Shown in pieces: positions 13,590 to 26,393 of a stretch of DNA of 64,000 bases. Within the stretch, counting starts at the first letter, position 1; every line of letters starts with the position of its first letter. The notes beneath the pieces are model-generated. The model searched no databases. It had not been told where the DNA came from and worked only from the letters and a program-made list of their open reading frames with translations. Source of the stretch: Jacaranda mimosifolia (taxonomy: Eukaryota; Streptophyta; Magnoliopsida; Lamiales; Bignoniaceae); NCBI GenBank assembly GCA_018894105.1, contig CM032121.1, positions 33,646,230 to 33,710,229 on the forward strand. Direction: 5' to 3'. The position numbers and the translations under genes were made by a program.

Positions 13590-15105
13590 GGGCTTGTTCT
13601 CTTATATTTTGGCTATTTTTTAGAAAAAAATTTGGTAGAATAGGTTTTTGGGAGAAAATTTTGGAAAATGTGTCAAATGTTTCTTTTTGTTTGGGGAAAA
13701 TGATTTGATAATGAATTGTTTGTTTTTTTATATTTTGATGAGAGACAAAATTTATTGTTGATGTTAAATCAGTTATTTTTTTGTTGGGTTTGTAGGGTGA
13801 AAATGATTTTTTTAAGTAATATATTATATATGTATGTATGTGTATTTATAGTTGGTGACGTGTGTATATGTATGTAATAATTGATATATTTTTTAATAAA
13901 ATGATGTGTAATTAATTCAATTGGTGTTTTGTTTTAAATCTATATTTTTATGAATTTATTAATAAATATTAATTATTTTTTTATCAGTATAAATATTAAT
14001 TATTTATGAAATTATAATTATATCTTAATTATAAATATAAGCTAATATCATAATTATATAATAATTGTTGGTATCACTTATTTAAAAAAGATTAATTATT
14101 GTACATTAATTATCATCTAATTATTATTTATTCTTAAAATATAACTATTTAACTATTTATTATTTATAATTTATTATAAATAAAACTTAGTTATTTATTT
14201 AAATAAAATAATATATATAAGACTTAATAGTGATTCATCAAATTAAAAAAATAAATAATTTTATATTATATGAAACTAAATTATTTTAAATTATTTATTA
14301 AACAAATAAGCGTAGTACTTAATCATACATGAATATGAAACATAATTAATATATACACAATAAGTTATTTAAAGAATTAAATAAATTAATTTAATAAGTT
14401 ATTTATTTACTTTAACTCATTATTTAATTAATACATTATTTCTTAAATAAATTACTTAGTAACAATCAAAATAAAATACTTTATTTTATAATTTTCTTGA
14501 TAATTATTTTAATTGTATTAATATTAATTTATTAAACTTAATAGATTATTAAATAAATATCACATATAATTAATTTTTTTATAATAATTTAAAATAAATG
14601 TGAATATTAATATTTAATGAAGATTAATTTTTTTAAGCAGATTAATTTATTTACTATATCAAATTAAAACATCTTAAATTATTTATTAAATGAATAAATA
14701 TAATATGTAATTAATACATTAAGTATTAAATATAACTAATACATTATTTAATTAATAAGTAAATTAATTAATTTAATATATTATTTAGTAAATAAATTAT
14801 TTATTAAATTTAATTAATTTTTTCGACAATTAGTTTAATTAAATTTGTAAACATAATTAAGTTTTAGAATTTTTTAAATAGTAAAATTTTAATATTTTCA
14901 TATATGTAAATATGTGTGTGTGTGTGTGTGTGAGAGAGAGTGATGTGAAAAATGGAGTGAGAAAATAAGAGGGTATGTGTGCTTTTTAGGATTTTTTGGG
15001 TAAAAAATTGTAGTGTTTTGAGATAAAATTTGGGGAATGTGCATGTGTTTTGAAAATTTTTGGGAGGTAGGAAAAAATTTCCCCAAAAAGTAAAAGAACA
15101 AGCCC
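13590..15105. mobile_element. Non-autonomous Harbinger-like DNA transposon, 1.5 kb
   Basis: Terminal inverted repeats start GGGCTTGTTCTCTTA on the left and GGGCTTGTTCTTTTA on the right (minus strand), and similarity continues more loosely inward (ATTTTGG-type, long runs of T). Both ends are flanked by TTA (13587-13589 and 15106-15108), the duplication typical of PIF/Harbinger. The interior is almost purely A/T, with a TG/AG microsatellite near 14915-14940, and has no transposase frame. Confidence 0.7.
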
Positions 15106-15235
15106 TTAGGATTTAGAGTTTAAATTTTATATTTAGATAAATTTATTAGTTTTCTAAATTAACTACAAAATAGAATTATGAAATGATATATTCATCTTAC
15201 AGTATATGTACATACTTAGATATTGTAAAACATTT

Positions 15236-15614
15236 AAAAGTTACTTTGGGTGAGTTTATAAGCTTCTCAAAATATTTTCTAAGATGTTTGATAGCTTATA
15301 AGATGTTAGTTTTCGTATTTTTTTTAAATAACATAACTTATAAAATTCTTAAAATAAGATATTAGAAACTTACAAGCACTTTTTGAGAAAGTAACGAGTT
15401 CTTAACTTATTTTTAAAATCTTACCAAGCTCCCTTAATTTTAATCATATTACTTATAAAATTGTCATTACTAATACCTTATAAGCTCCAAGATCTTATCA
15501 TCCAAACACTTTGAAAACTTATTTTTAAAAAAAGATAAAGCATCTTGTGAGTTCCAAAAATATCTTATAAGATGCAGGAGCTTATAAAACATTTTAAATA
15601 AGTTTAGTCAAACA
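15236..15614. repeat. Possible MITE abutting the truncated Helitron gene
   Basis: This stretch is full of repeated and inverted copies of AAGCTTATAAG/CTTATAAGCT-type words. It opens with TTTGGGTGAGTTTATAAG and ends, read on the minus strand, with GGTGTTTGACTAAACTTA. Helitron coding similarity stops exactly at its right edge. No clear target duplication was found, so the boundaries are approximate. Confidence 0.3.
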
Positions 15615-15906
15615 CCATCAATAGAATGAGTAACACTATCCCATCCGTATGTGCTATAAGGAAGCAACAGAGGGCAGTGCAACTCCTTAATATTCATTAA
15701 ATGACCCCTAATTGTTTGAACAATGATATCTCTATTAGTAGCTCTTACTGCTTCATCATCACCAACTATAACAGCTGCAACTTGCGACGAAGTTGAGAGT
15801 GTCTATTGATTGCTTCTGGTTGGTCGCTCATTAATCAAAAGCTTGCAATTAAGATCATGACGTTGAGAAGGTTGATGTAAAGTCCATACAAAAGGATTAT
15901 GTGAAT

Positions 15907-17468
15907 TAGGGGTGTTAAAAAAAAAAACGAAACCGATCGAACTAGGTTCGGTTCGGTTCGGTTCGGTTTTCGTTTTTTTTTTATTCGGTTAACCGAAACC
16001 GAACCGAAAATAAAAAAAACCGGTTCGGTTAACCGAACTGAAAAAACCAATTTTTTTTTATATATACAAAATTTTATTATTCAATCACTACTAGTTTAAG
16101 TTTTATTTCACATTTTTATTAAATATTTTAAGTCTAAGATAAATAAATATAAATTTTTAAATAATGTAAATGTTAATGTATTTTTAAAATTTTGGGATAA
16201 ACAACTTCTTTTTTTTTATAAAGTGAAATAATTGAGAAAAAAAGAAGTAAATAATATATCAAAATAGTTATTAAAACCCTATGTTTTATAAATAATATAG
16301 ATATATAAAAACATGCATAGTTATAATACAAAGAGAAAAAAAATGATATTTTTTTCTAAACTCAAATGTTATAATTGCATAATTTTTTTATTATATGAAT
16401 TAATACACGTTACATATAAAAAATAGATGATTATGATTTAAACAACAAAAAATGTTATATTAAAAAAAATTAATTAATTAATTAAATTTATATATATTAT
16501 AGGGTATGTTGATGAGCAAAATTGAAATTTCAACTCAAATTGCAAACTAAGGGATAAGGGATTGAATCCTATTCGGCTATTCCTGTGGTAGTACTAGTAG
16601 TATATTGTATCTGCTGCCCAATAAAGATTTTATCTATATTATTATAAAAACAAAGACCGTTTTGTATCTAAAATAGAAGTTATTTTTGTTCATTTACATA
16701 ATTTGTCCTTTTAATTATTTCAACAACAAAAATTGACAATATAGTTTGAAGGATAAATTGGAGAATTCAATATAAAAAAGATAGTTTGGATACAAATTTT
16801 ATCAATATTTCATAATTATCTTTTAGAAATGATGATTTAATAAGATTATAATTGTATTTTTTACAAAATTTACAAATCCGCAATCTATATTATGATGTCA
16901 TTGGATCAATTAGCTATTTAACTTTAGTAGATTGAGTTTAAGATTTAATTCGCTATTCGATCTTAGCAATTAAGGTTTGAATATACAAAAATCGCGTGCA
17001 TCTGCCTTGGCTATTATAAGCTAGCAATTTACTCAATGTGTATACTAAAATTTTTATAACATAAAATAATTAAAATATTTATTTATCTTCTTAAATTTAT
17101 AATATTTTAAATGTATTTGTTTAGAATCGATAAATTATAATTTTATCAAAACAGATATTTTCAATATAGAAAAAAAGTAATCTAAATCAATTTTTTCACC
17201 TAAAAACAAATATTTTTATCAATATTATTTTATCAAATAATTTTTGGTACTAAAAGAATAAGTTACCCAATTCAAATTTTTAATTAAACTAACTTACTTT
17301 TGTCAAACAAACTTTTATAACACTTTATTGGTAAAAAAGTAAGTTTTTTTTTCTTTTTTTTTTTTCAGTTCGGTTTAAAAACCGAAAAAAAATAAAAATA
17401 AAATCGAAAAAAACAAAAAACGGTTCGGTTTCAGTTCGACATTTTAGAAAACCGAATGTACACCCCTA
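15907..17468. mobile_element. hAT-type element inserted in the Helitron gene, 8-bp duplication
   Basis: The ends are TAGGGGTGT and, at the right, ACACCCCTA, with subterminal CGGTTCGGTT-type repeats at both ends, a common structure of plant non-autonomous hAT elements. The perfect 8-bp duplication ATGTGAAT flanks it (15899-15906 and 17469-17476). The interior is A/T-rich with no transposase frame. One segment (16627-16760) resembles Helitron ends elsewhere in the window, suggesting a further nested insertion. Confidence 0.85.
16627..16760 (+). repeat. Helitron-like terminal sequence, copy A
   Basis: TCTATATTATTATAAAAAC followed by AAGACCGTTTTGTATC and a TAAAATAGAAGTTA block. It resembles the copies at 18945 and 25250. 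A TC start with an AT-rich lead-in fits a Helitron 5' end. It lies inside the hAT-type element. A matching 3' end (hairpin plus CTAG, perhaps near 17025) is only suggestive. Confidence 0.4.
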
Positions 17469-18944
17469 ATGTGAATCAAGAATCCTCTTAATCTTTTCAA
17501 TCAACTCCCTGTTCAATCTATCATTATCTAATAAACGATTTTCAATCTCATGCTCCGTGTCTTAAATAAACATTTGTATATATCTTGGTCTCAATTCAGG
17601 AAGGGATAATAACGTACCAATCCTGTGATAAATTGATCCATGGGCCTTGAAAACATATATCCCTTGATGGCCTGTTGCTAGACTTTCATCTAATTTAACA
17701 CCAATCAAAGTAAATGAGAAGATATGATTAAAAGAATGTATATTTTGCCTAAAAATTCGACCCTCAGCAGATTGATCAGTAAAAAGATTATAAAGCTTAG
17801 AAGGCACTAGAATTTCTGGTAGGACAACTTTTCCTCCTTTACAACAAAAGTTTCTTGTTTCTCCATGGAATAGCTTAGCCCACTAGTGTTGACAAATTAT
17901 TGGATTTGGGAGCTGTAGTTAAAGATTTTGTTGCATTTCATGAAAATCCCTTGCACAATTGTGATAAAGATTGGTACAACTTGATGTATGCAATCTTTGA
18001 TGCCTAATAACGTCACGTTCATGCTGTAACCAGAATCTAAGTCCTCATCATGAATAATTTATGCATCTAGGTGAGGACCTATATATATATATTATAATAT
18101 TTAAAATTTTCATCAATTTTGCAAACACCTAATATTAAAATGTGAATTCAAAGATATAGACTTCTTAAACTTGGAAAAATAGTAATTATATTTTTTTTCA
18201 TTATGGTTGAAGTTATAGATACCTTCCTATGTGAAGGTTGAGCATATGATGTTGACCCTTCACATTGATTCACTGGCACCATGTTGGAAATAAATGTTGT
18301 AAAGTTTAAAGGAGTCAATTGACCTCTTCCAATTGCAGCTTTTGGACGGCCATATGATGCTACAGAGGAAAAATGGTATATGATGAAATCTTCATACATA
18401 TTATGGAATCAAGCAGACATATGAGCATTATAGATAAAATATATTTAATAAACAAAGTAACATTTTGTTGATTTTCAAAATTTCTGATGATGAGGTGACA
18501 GGTTAAGTCACTTAAAAGATGAAGTTGATGGTAAAAAACTGGAAGTTCAAAATTGATTTGGGTTTGAGTGAATTAAAAATCAAGGTCATCAAATGAATTA
18601 TAATCCACATATAATATAACTATTTAAAAAAATATGTGCACCTGCATTAGCTAATGTGGAGATATGAAAGGTTGATGGTTCGAATTGGTGGCATTGCTCT
18701 GGGATGACATTGATTGGCATAGGAATTGATTGAGGTAATCGATTTGTAGTACTGAAAGCACGTGTTGTTCCTAGTGTTGTACGGAGACAGTTCAAAATAA
18801 AAAATAATTAAAAAATTTCAAGGTGACATACGATTTCATTTGAAAGTGATGAGTTTATCTTAAGTTTTTGCATAAGTTCCTTTCAAAAAATAATGTAATA
18901 TACACACACACACATATATATATATCTATACTATTATAAAAAGG

Positions 18945-19040
18945 AAGACATTTTTGTGTCTAAAATGGAAGTTATGATACAAAATTTCAATATACCAAAT
19001 TTGCCCTTTTACTTATTCAATATTCAATAAAAATTTATAT
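18945..19040 (+). repeat. Helitron-like terminal sequence, copy B
   Basis: TCTATACTATTATAAAAAGG, then GAAGACATTTTTGTGTC and TAAAATGGAAGTTA, followed by an AAATTTGCCCTTTTA block. It lies between exon-like pieces of the Helitron pseudogene but in the opposite orientation, so it is more likely a nested non-autonomous copy than that gene's own terminus. Confidence 0.4.
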
Positions 19041-19637
19041 GTACAAATATCCACCATTTATTCAAAAACTTCCACTATTTACCTATTTCAATTAGTTTTA
19101 GATTTTTTTATTTAATTTGGTAATGAATTATAAAATTTTTACTTTAAGTGGGTGCTATTTCATAATTATGCAAATTATAAATATATTTTTGTAATGCATG
19201 TCAACTTTTAATATAATAAATGTAAGAATATATCAAAATATTGAATACTAAAATATTTTAGATTTGGCATATATATTACATGTCCTGCATTATTATGATC
19301 TATTGTTATTATGCAAAATAAATTGTAGAATATAATTTGTGTGACAACTTAAATAGTTATACTAACATGAATTAGTAGGCAGTGTAAGTGATGTAAGTTC
19401 TTGTGCACGTGTTTCAGAACTTGCAAGTCTTGATCTTCTGATTTGGTAGTATCGATGCCTTCTTGCAAGATAGTCTTCTCGCTCTTTAGTACTCATTGCT
19501 TGTCTTCTCTCTCTGGAACGAATATCGTGTCTTTCTCTTCTTATCTCAGCTTCGGCAACAACTGCTGCCATATTTTCTATTGATGATTTTGATTCCATTA
19601 CTCGTGTCTAAATAATATGAGAATATGATTTTATAAT

Positions 19638-22600
19638 TGTAACAACCCTAATTATTTTATTAATTACGTTAATTATTATTTGGGAATTATGTTAAATGTT
19701 ATTTTATTTATTCTTGATTTATGAAATTTTATTTAATTTAATTACTTTATAAAGATTGGGGATCAGAATTTCAATTTTGAAGAATTGAATTAACACATTT
19801 TTTGGACTTGAGGGGTTTGCATGGAAGACTCCTAGTCAACTAGGGTCAAGGCGTTAATTGACATATTGATAGGGCTCAATTGAAGGACCAAATCAGCTGA
19901 GGGATTAAATTGCAATTTCAAAAAGTTGGATTTAATAAAAAAACATTTTTTTTCCTCTTTCTTTCTTCTTCCTAACTTCATTTTTCTCTTCTTCACAATC
20001 ACTGCTTTACTCATTCACCCTCTTCCCTCTCTCCTCTCTCCTCTCTCCTCTCTCACCGGTGACCCATTTCTAGCGATTTTCTTCCATACCCAACCTCACT
20101 AACCACCTCTCCCACCCCCAGCACCCTATCACCATGATTGCATGCACACAAAAGCCTCGCGGGTTACCATCATTTTTGGGACTGAGAAGTGGGTCGCGGT
20201 GATCCATGGCGAGGCTGCAACGGAGTAGTTTCTAGGTAGCTGTTCTGGGAGTTTGAAGCATGGGGAGTACGCCGGTAACCTTGCAGTAAGGTTTAGCACA
20301 GTGGACGGTGGTGAAGCAAGTATAGTAGCGGCGGAAAAAGGGTGGTGTTGATAGTTTTGACTTCGGTTGAAGGCTATCCAAGTCTCAAAATTGAAAAACA
20401 CTTGGACCGTTGGACTCAGGAGGAAAAAAGGTGAAGAACGGTGGTGGTTTATCAACTTTCTGGCGGCAGTGCGGCGGCGGCGGCGTGAGGACATTTTTCT
20501 CCTCTCGACGCGACGAACACAACAGTGTGTTTGGTTTGTGAATCTGAGGTCTCGTTGAGTGGTTCATGGTAAAGGATTGGAAGAAAAGCTTGTTGTGTAT
20601 ATATATACATGCACATGTGTACTTTCCATTAAGTTTGTATCCATGCCAAGAATAGGAAGTTGGGATGATGATATGCCTATATATATGCGTGTTGATTCCC
20701 ATGCTAAGGAATATTGAATAGTGGACCCGAACACATCATGCAAAATGCCAAAATTGGATTTAATAATGGTATTAAGGATTATATATTGAGATTAAGTGAT
20801 ATTTGATTAGGGTTGATTATGTAAGGAATTGAATCATAATTGTGTGGTTTAGGATAATGATATGGCATGACCATGACCTTGTTAGCAAAAAAAGAGAGAT
20901 CATATTATTTTGGAATCAATATGGACCGTTGTGGTTAAATCTAGGAATGTTGATTTATTAGAGAATTTTGTAAAGATGCTAATAAATCTATATCATCGTG
21001 CTAGTAGATAAGTTAATGACATTAGAATGCTTGTGATGCAAATTCTAGAAGTTTATTAGCGTTGAACGAGAAATTTTGACTATGGAATATTATTTTGAAT
21101 AGGTGATAATGAAGTGGATTCCGTGGATTAGTAAGCTATTGATGACAAATTTTGGTTGCATTTCTGAGACTACGGAGGTGAGGCTCTGCCATTCTAGCCT
21201 TGATTCTATATGTTCTTGTGAAATGACCCCTTTGAGGGTTCAACGTGCTTGTGTACCCTACTTGTTCTTGTTATTATAACTCGTAAATTGTTGAGATCTT
21301 ATTTGTCGGCTGTTGCTTGTTTCGTGAACCCCTGTGAGGATTTATTTTATTAGTTCTCGCTTCTAATATTGTTCAATGCAATCTGTGGCCTTGTAAGCAT
21401 ACATGATTTTGAATTTATTCATGGATACTTATACGAAAAATCTATTTGGGCCAAGTGCCAATCCTAGCGGAATGCTTGGATTACTATTCTAGACTTGTAT
21501 CATTGTATTGGTTTATTTAGTTGCGATCTTGACTTTGGGCAATCGGGGGGGGGGGGGGGTTGATTGTAGCCTAAAGCTTGATCGGCTAGAATTGGTCCTA
21601 TCGATTCATGTCGTTGTGATCTTGTCCTCGGGGGAGGCTTGATCGGCAAGGATCGATTTTACCGATTCGTGCTGCAGCAGTTTGGTGAGTTGGCCACTTG
21701 TCGAGGGGATATAAGGGGGCAGGCTGTTTCACAATCGTACCAAGGTGATATAAAGGGGCAGGCCGTTACAAGGTCGTATCATTTATACAATATCTAGCCG
21801 ATATAAGGGGGTTGGCGGTTTTATGGTCGTATCCATGTGATATAAGGGGGTTGGCCGTTTTACGATCGTATCATTTATACAAGTGTCGAGGCGATATAAG
21901 GGGGCAGGCCGTTTCACGGTTGTATTGTTTATACAGTATCAAGGGGGTATAAGGGGGAATGCCATTTTACGGTCGAATCATTTATACACAACTGGGAATA
22001 ATAAAAAGGAAGGCCGTTATACAATCGTACATGTAAAATATGCTATTCCACTAGTTTTGTAAAATGTTCTTGTCTAGTATATTTTATAAAACTGATCAAA
22101 ATCTTGGATTTTGAAAGCTGAATATTTCATGAAATAATTTTGTTCACTGAGTTTTATTAAATCTAATCATGTCTATGAGTTTTGAAATTTTCTATGAAAT
22201 TTATTTAAATATAAAACAACTCTTCGCGGGTATGGTACGGCATTGAGTTAGCTCTTTAAAGTGTTGCACAAGAAATACTAGTTTTTGGTTTAGTTCGTAG
22301 ATTCTGTAAACTCCTTCAAATCTTCCACACCTAGATATGGTAACTTGTATTTTAATTATCTGAATTCAGAACGAATGTTCTTTTTATACTTGTATATTAT
22401 ATTCCATTTCATTCTGATTCCTTATATACATGAAAATGTTTGCCTCACTGAGTCATTCGGACTTACTCTCTTTGTGTTGTTTCTTTTGTTCTTTGGCCAG
22501 ATTGAAGAGTAGAAGGCATCATGAGCTTGGACTACCTTTTGGCATAGTATAAATATTGTTACCATGATATTTATAACGGTAAGGATGCGAGATGTTATGG

Positions 22601-22905
22601 TTGAATTGTAACAGGGGGCATATGTTAGGTTAAGTTAATGTCCTTTTTACTGTGAAATCTGAAATGTGACATGTTAGAGTTCCTGATGAATGATGTATAT
22701 ATGTAAGTTAAATTATGGGCCTTTGAGAAATTGTGACTTGTTATGAGAACTTGAGTTTTGCTTGTCATTTTCAACATGACTAGCTTGAATTTTAAATTAC
22801 AAAATTCCTTAGGTTGAGAATTTTGGAGGGTGTAATTGGGTGTAATTGATTCGATTGGAGTAGTACATCGATCCGAAGCAAGCACCTCCCGGACTGGGTG
22901 CTACA
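19638..22905. mobile_element. Solo LTR of a Ty3/gypsy-type retrotransposon, 3.27 kb
   Basis: It begins TGTAACAACCC and ends GGGTGCTACA, a TG...CA structure with near-inverted tips. The 5-bp duplication ATAAT lies directly on both sides (19633-19637 and 22906-22910). There is no internal coding region and no second LTR, so this is a solo LTR left by recombination between two LTRs. Length and tips recall the long LTRs of Del/Tekay chromoviruses, but that family assignment is a guess. It contains a G15 run (21545-21559) and a short tandem-repeat array. Confidence 0.82.
21696..22045 (+). repeat. Tandem subrepeats inside the solo LTR
   Basis: About six diverged units of roughly 50-65 bp share the core GATATAAGGGGGCAGGCCGTT followed by a TCGTATCATTTATAC-type block. 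Unit spacing varies, so this is an irregular minisatellite. Repeats of this kind inside an LTR may belong to its U3 control region; that role is inference. Confidence 0.65.
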
Positions 22906-22910
22906 ATAAT

Positions 22911-25900
22911 GGTGAGGGATTATAATATATAATGTTTTCACGTAACATAATAGAATGATAGCTATAGAGGACAACATTCGTATATGTAGTACGTGCTTGT
23001 TAAAGTATGTATTTTGCTTTTGAAAGTAGAATTGAATATCAAACATTAAGGGTGGTTAAAATTACAATTTTTTAACAATATATTTTTGTTTCAATTTTTG
23101 TATGAATTAAAATAAAAAATTATGACAAAACAGTAGTAGTGAAGCTGTACATTTGGAATAGTATGTTGTAAATGATAAGTACGTTGTCTGTATGCATAAA
23201 TTATACTGGTAAAGTTTAAAAAAGAAAAACAACATTATATGAAGATATTTCAACAATACATCAAAAGACACTTTTACTTTATTAAAAAATACAATTTCAT
23301 GAGGACATTTTAAGAAACTGATAAGCTATTTAAACGTTTTAAAATATATGTTTGTAAAATATATAGATTTAAATAAATTCATAAGATTTTTAAAAGAAAG
23401 TATAAAGATTTTTTATATTCTTAAGATTTTAGTAAACTATTTTGATTTTAGCCATATTATTACAAAATTATATGTGTAAATATTTTTTATATTCTTAAGA
23501 ATAATAATCTACTTTAATTTAAATTATATTAATTACAAAATTAGTATAGTTAATATATTATAAGTTGCAAAATCTCTTTTTAGATAAACACCTTTAAAGA
23601 CATAACCAAAAATAGATGGCTTATATATTACCTTAATGAAAAGAAAGAGATTTATAGTTTTGGATTTATGGCATAGCGAAAAATAATTAATAATGAATTA
23701 TGAGGGGGAAATAGTTGGATAACTATTATTTATTATGGATATTAAGGATTTTGCATTTCATGGGGTTTAGATGGGTACCTAGGCAGTTGTTTTTGGTGGC
23801 CTATAAACACAAATTGTGCGTAATGATGCTTAATGAAACTTTATATGTATAGAACCTAAAAATATTAAGTTTTATAAATTATGGTACAATGAATATAAAA
23901 AAGCTTATATTATTAATATGATGCCATTATTAATATTTTAAGTTTTCAATATTATGCATGTTCAAAATTTATACATGTACATTTTGAGAAGAACATGAAG
24001 TAGTATTATGGTTCGTCTAATTTTATGGATTTAATTAATAATTATTTATTTATTTCTTTTAGCATGTTGGAAGTACATTTTCATATATTGGCATGTTTTC
24101 AAGTGTCTTTCCTAAAATGTTCTTTTTCTTTTTTTCTTTTTAATTTCGTTATCTACATAAAATAACTATCATCCCACTATGACTATCCTCCCTCCCCCTC
24201 CCCTCACTACTACTACATAATATATAGCTTCATAAAGACTATAAATAGTTACACATATTTCTATTTTTCTCAATTTTTTCCTTCAATTATGATTTCTCCT
24301 ATTAAAACTATTTTTTTTTTAACTTTTGCTTATGCTATTTTTTTTCAAAGATGCACGAATGAGTTTGACATTAGTGTTAATTGATTAATATTTTTCTCTG
24401 TTATAGCAATTATTTTCAAGATATTTGGATAATGTTAATTTTTAATTTTATTAAATGCACATGCATCTAGTGCCCACCGAGTGCTAGTAAGATATAAAGA
24501 AAGCACTATGCACAGTAAAGATATTTCAAACTAAACTGGAAGATTAAATTATCAAATGCAATAAAAATTACAATATGGAAACTAATATAGAGTTAAAAGA
24601 AGGTTTGTGTTATCTCTGACAATGGAAAAGTGCACCGATATATAGAGGCAATTTCTTGAAGAGTCTTAATTATTGATGCTTGCTGCTTGAACCATGTTGT
24701 TCCTGGCTATAGCGAACAATGAACCCAATTTAAACAATCTGTTTTGGTCTTGTTATACTTGAACCAAAAAAAAAATATCTCTGGCATGAGAAAGGAATTG
24801 AAGAAACTATTCAGTAGGTTTTGATTGGAGGTATGGGACAAAACCGATAAATGGAGGTTGTGAGGGATGTGGGTGGTTGATTTTAATGGCAACAAAAATC
24901 AAATTTGTCAAGTAGGAACTGAGGAAACTAAGTTGGAGGTTTTGGGTTTCACGTATGGGATGATGAAAATGGGAAATGGAGGCTGCGGAGATGTGGATTG
25001 TGGGTTAATGGTAAATAACTCTTATTACCTTTCTGAATTCCATTGTTTCTGCTAATTAATTAAAAGGGCAAATTTGGACATTCAAAATTTGGTATGAGAA
25101 CTGTCAAAAAAATAGAAAATTTCAATTTTATCCTTTAAATAGTATAGATATTAACAGGATAAAAGGGTTGGAGGATAATTTTGTAAAAGTTAATGAGGTA
25201 ACTTCCATTTTAGAGAGTAAAACGGACTTCCCATTTATATAGTAATAAATTTTATTAATATGCCCTTAAAGCATATTATGAGTACATTACCATTAAAAAT
25301 TAATTTTCCTTTTTATATTGTCAGTCAACATTTTTATTAAGTTTATAAATTTCAATATTTATAATCAACTTTGGATATTTAAAAAAAAATGTGAATACAG
25401 TTTTATTGATAGAAAAAGTTTTTCTTGAGGATTTCAAATTAATTAGTTAATTAAAATTTTTTTTTTCTTGTTGTGCTTGTGAATTCTCTTTTTAAAATAT
25501 TTAATGTTGATTATAGATTTTAAAGTGTATGAGCTTGGTAAAAATGTTAACTTACTGAATAAAAAAGAAAAAAACTAATATTTACTACTCATCTAACATA
25601 ATTATATTAGTAAATCATACGATCTAATTGTATACTAGTGTAATTTATACTAAATTTTCAATGTACTAATGTAACTTATTTTAATTTTTCAATAAATTAG
25701 TGTAATCTATTCTAATTTTTCATAGTAAGATAGAATAGCGAGGTTAAGTTTGGAATAAAAACAACAGCAATAGTGGAAGCAAAAGATGCAACATCTCTTT
25801 TTATTAGAAATTAGCCTTAATCAAAGATAAGATTTTGTTACTACGAAGATAGAGTAGACCTTCGCCAAAAAGATCCCACTCTTTTTTACTAGTATAAAAC

Positions 25901-26029
25901 AAACTTTGTTTTTCAGGTCTATGTCGAAGGAAATACAATGACAATTTTGTAGGTATATGACAATGCTATTAAGAAGTGCAACATTACGATGAGCATAAAT
26001 GTCGTTTAAGTTAATAAAAAAAATTATTT
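22911..26029. other. AT-rich intergenic region, no gene recognised
   Basis: The region lies between the solo LTR and Tat-like element 1. It consists of A/T-rich sequence without coding signals. The Helitron-like copy C (25060-25250) is listed separately; a sequence TGCATCTAGTGCCCACCGAG near 24472 might be its far end, but the hairpin is weak. Confidence 0.5.
25060..25250 (-). repeat. Helitron-like terminal sequence, copy C
   Basis: On the minus strand it reads GGGAAGTCCGTTTTACTCTC, TAAAATGGAAGTTA, and further in AAATTTGCCCTTTTA, the same blocks as copies A and B. This supports one repeat family present three times within 9 kb. Confidence 0.4.
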
Positions 26030-26034
26030 AAATT

Positions 26035-26393
26035 TGTTGTCACTCTAAAAAAATCCCCCCTCTAATCATTAGAATGATATATATCTTTCCCATTGAGGGA
26101 TTACATTTATTTTAGCACCTTCCCATCTCTCCATCTCTCCAATTTCCCCCCTCCCCCCCAATTATGGAGATTTAATTGTCACATTAGATATAACTCCCAA
26201 GAATGCCAAAAAGTTAAAGTAACGTCAAAGGAGTAACCATTCTTTGCCATCAATGTTGTAACTGTCCATCTTTGAATCCTTCATCCTACCATAGCTTGCC
26301 CACTCTGTAGCACAGGTCTCCCCCAGTTCTTCCTCGGAGTGGTGCAGCTTAGTGGGAAGCAACTCGGCAGGTTGGGCTGATTTCGCCACATCG
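26035..26393 (-). repeat. 3' LTR of Tat-like element 1
   Basis: A 359-bp repeat preceded by AAATT (26030-26034). Its inner terminal base is mutated (CACATCG instead of CACATCA). Confidence 0.88.

Larger units (their letters stand above)
15615..19598 (-). pseudogene. Decayed Helitron Rep/helicase-type protein gene (N-terminal part)
   Basis: Minus-strand pieces match, in order, the N-terminal half of plant Helitron proteins. 19370-19598 gives a basic region (RRERHDIRSRERRQAMSTKE). 18650-18795 and 18195-18370 look like exons. 17550-17890 encodes the Helitron-like N-terminal domain (FCCKGGKVVLPE, LFTDQSAEGRIFRQNIHSFN, GIYVFKAHGSIYHRIG, RPRYIQMFI). 17469-17550 continues to RILDSH, and 15623-15898 continues after the hAT insertion with IVGDDEAVRATNRDIIVQT and STYGWD. 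Premature stops occur near 17563, 15806 and upstream of the FCCKGG motif. The Rep HUH motif and the helicase are missing, because similarity ends at about 15615. In an intact element the product would drive rolling-circle transposition; this copy cannot make a functional protein. Confidence 0.75.

Noticed and set aside
15835..16050. Minus-strand open frame rich in arginine and proline
   Set aside because: It is the translation of the CGGTTCGGTT-type subterminal repeats of the hAT element, not a gene.
24472..25250. Complete non-autonomous Helitron on the minus strand
   Set aside because: The left-end CTAG lacks a convincing hairpin and the next base is not T; only the terminal similarity at the right is kept.
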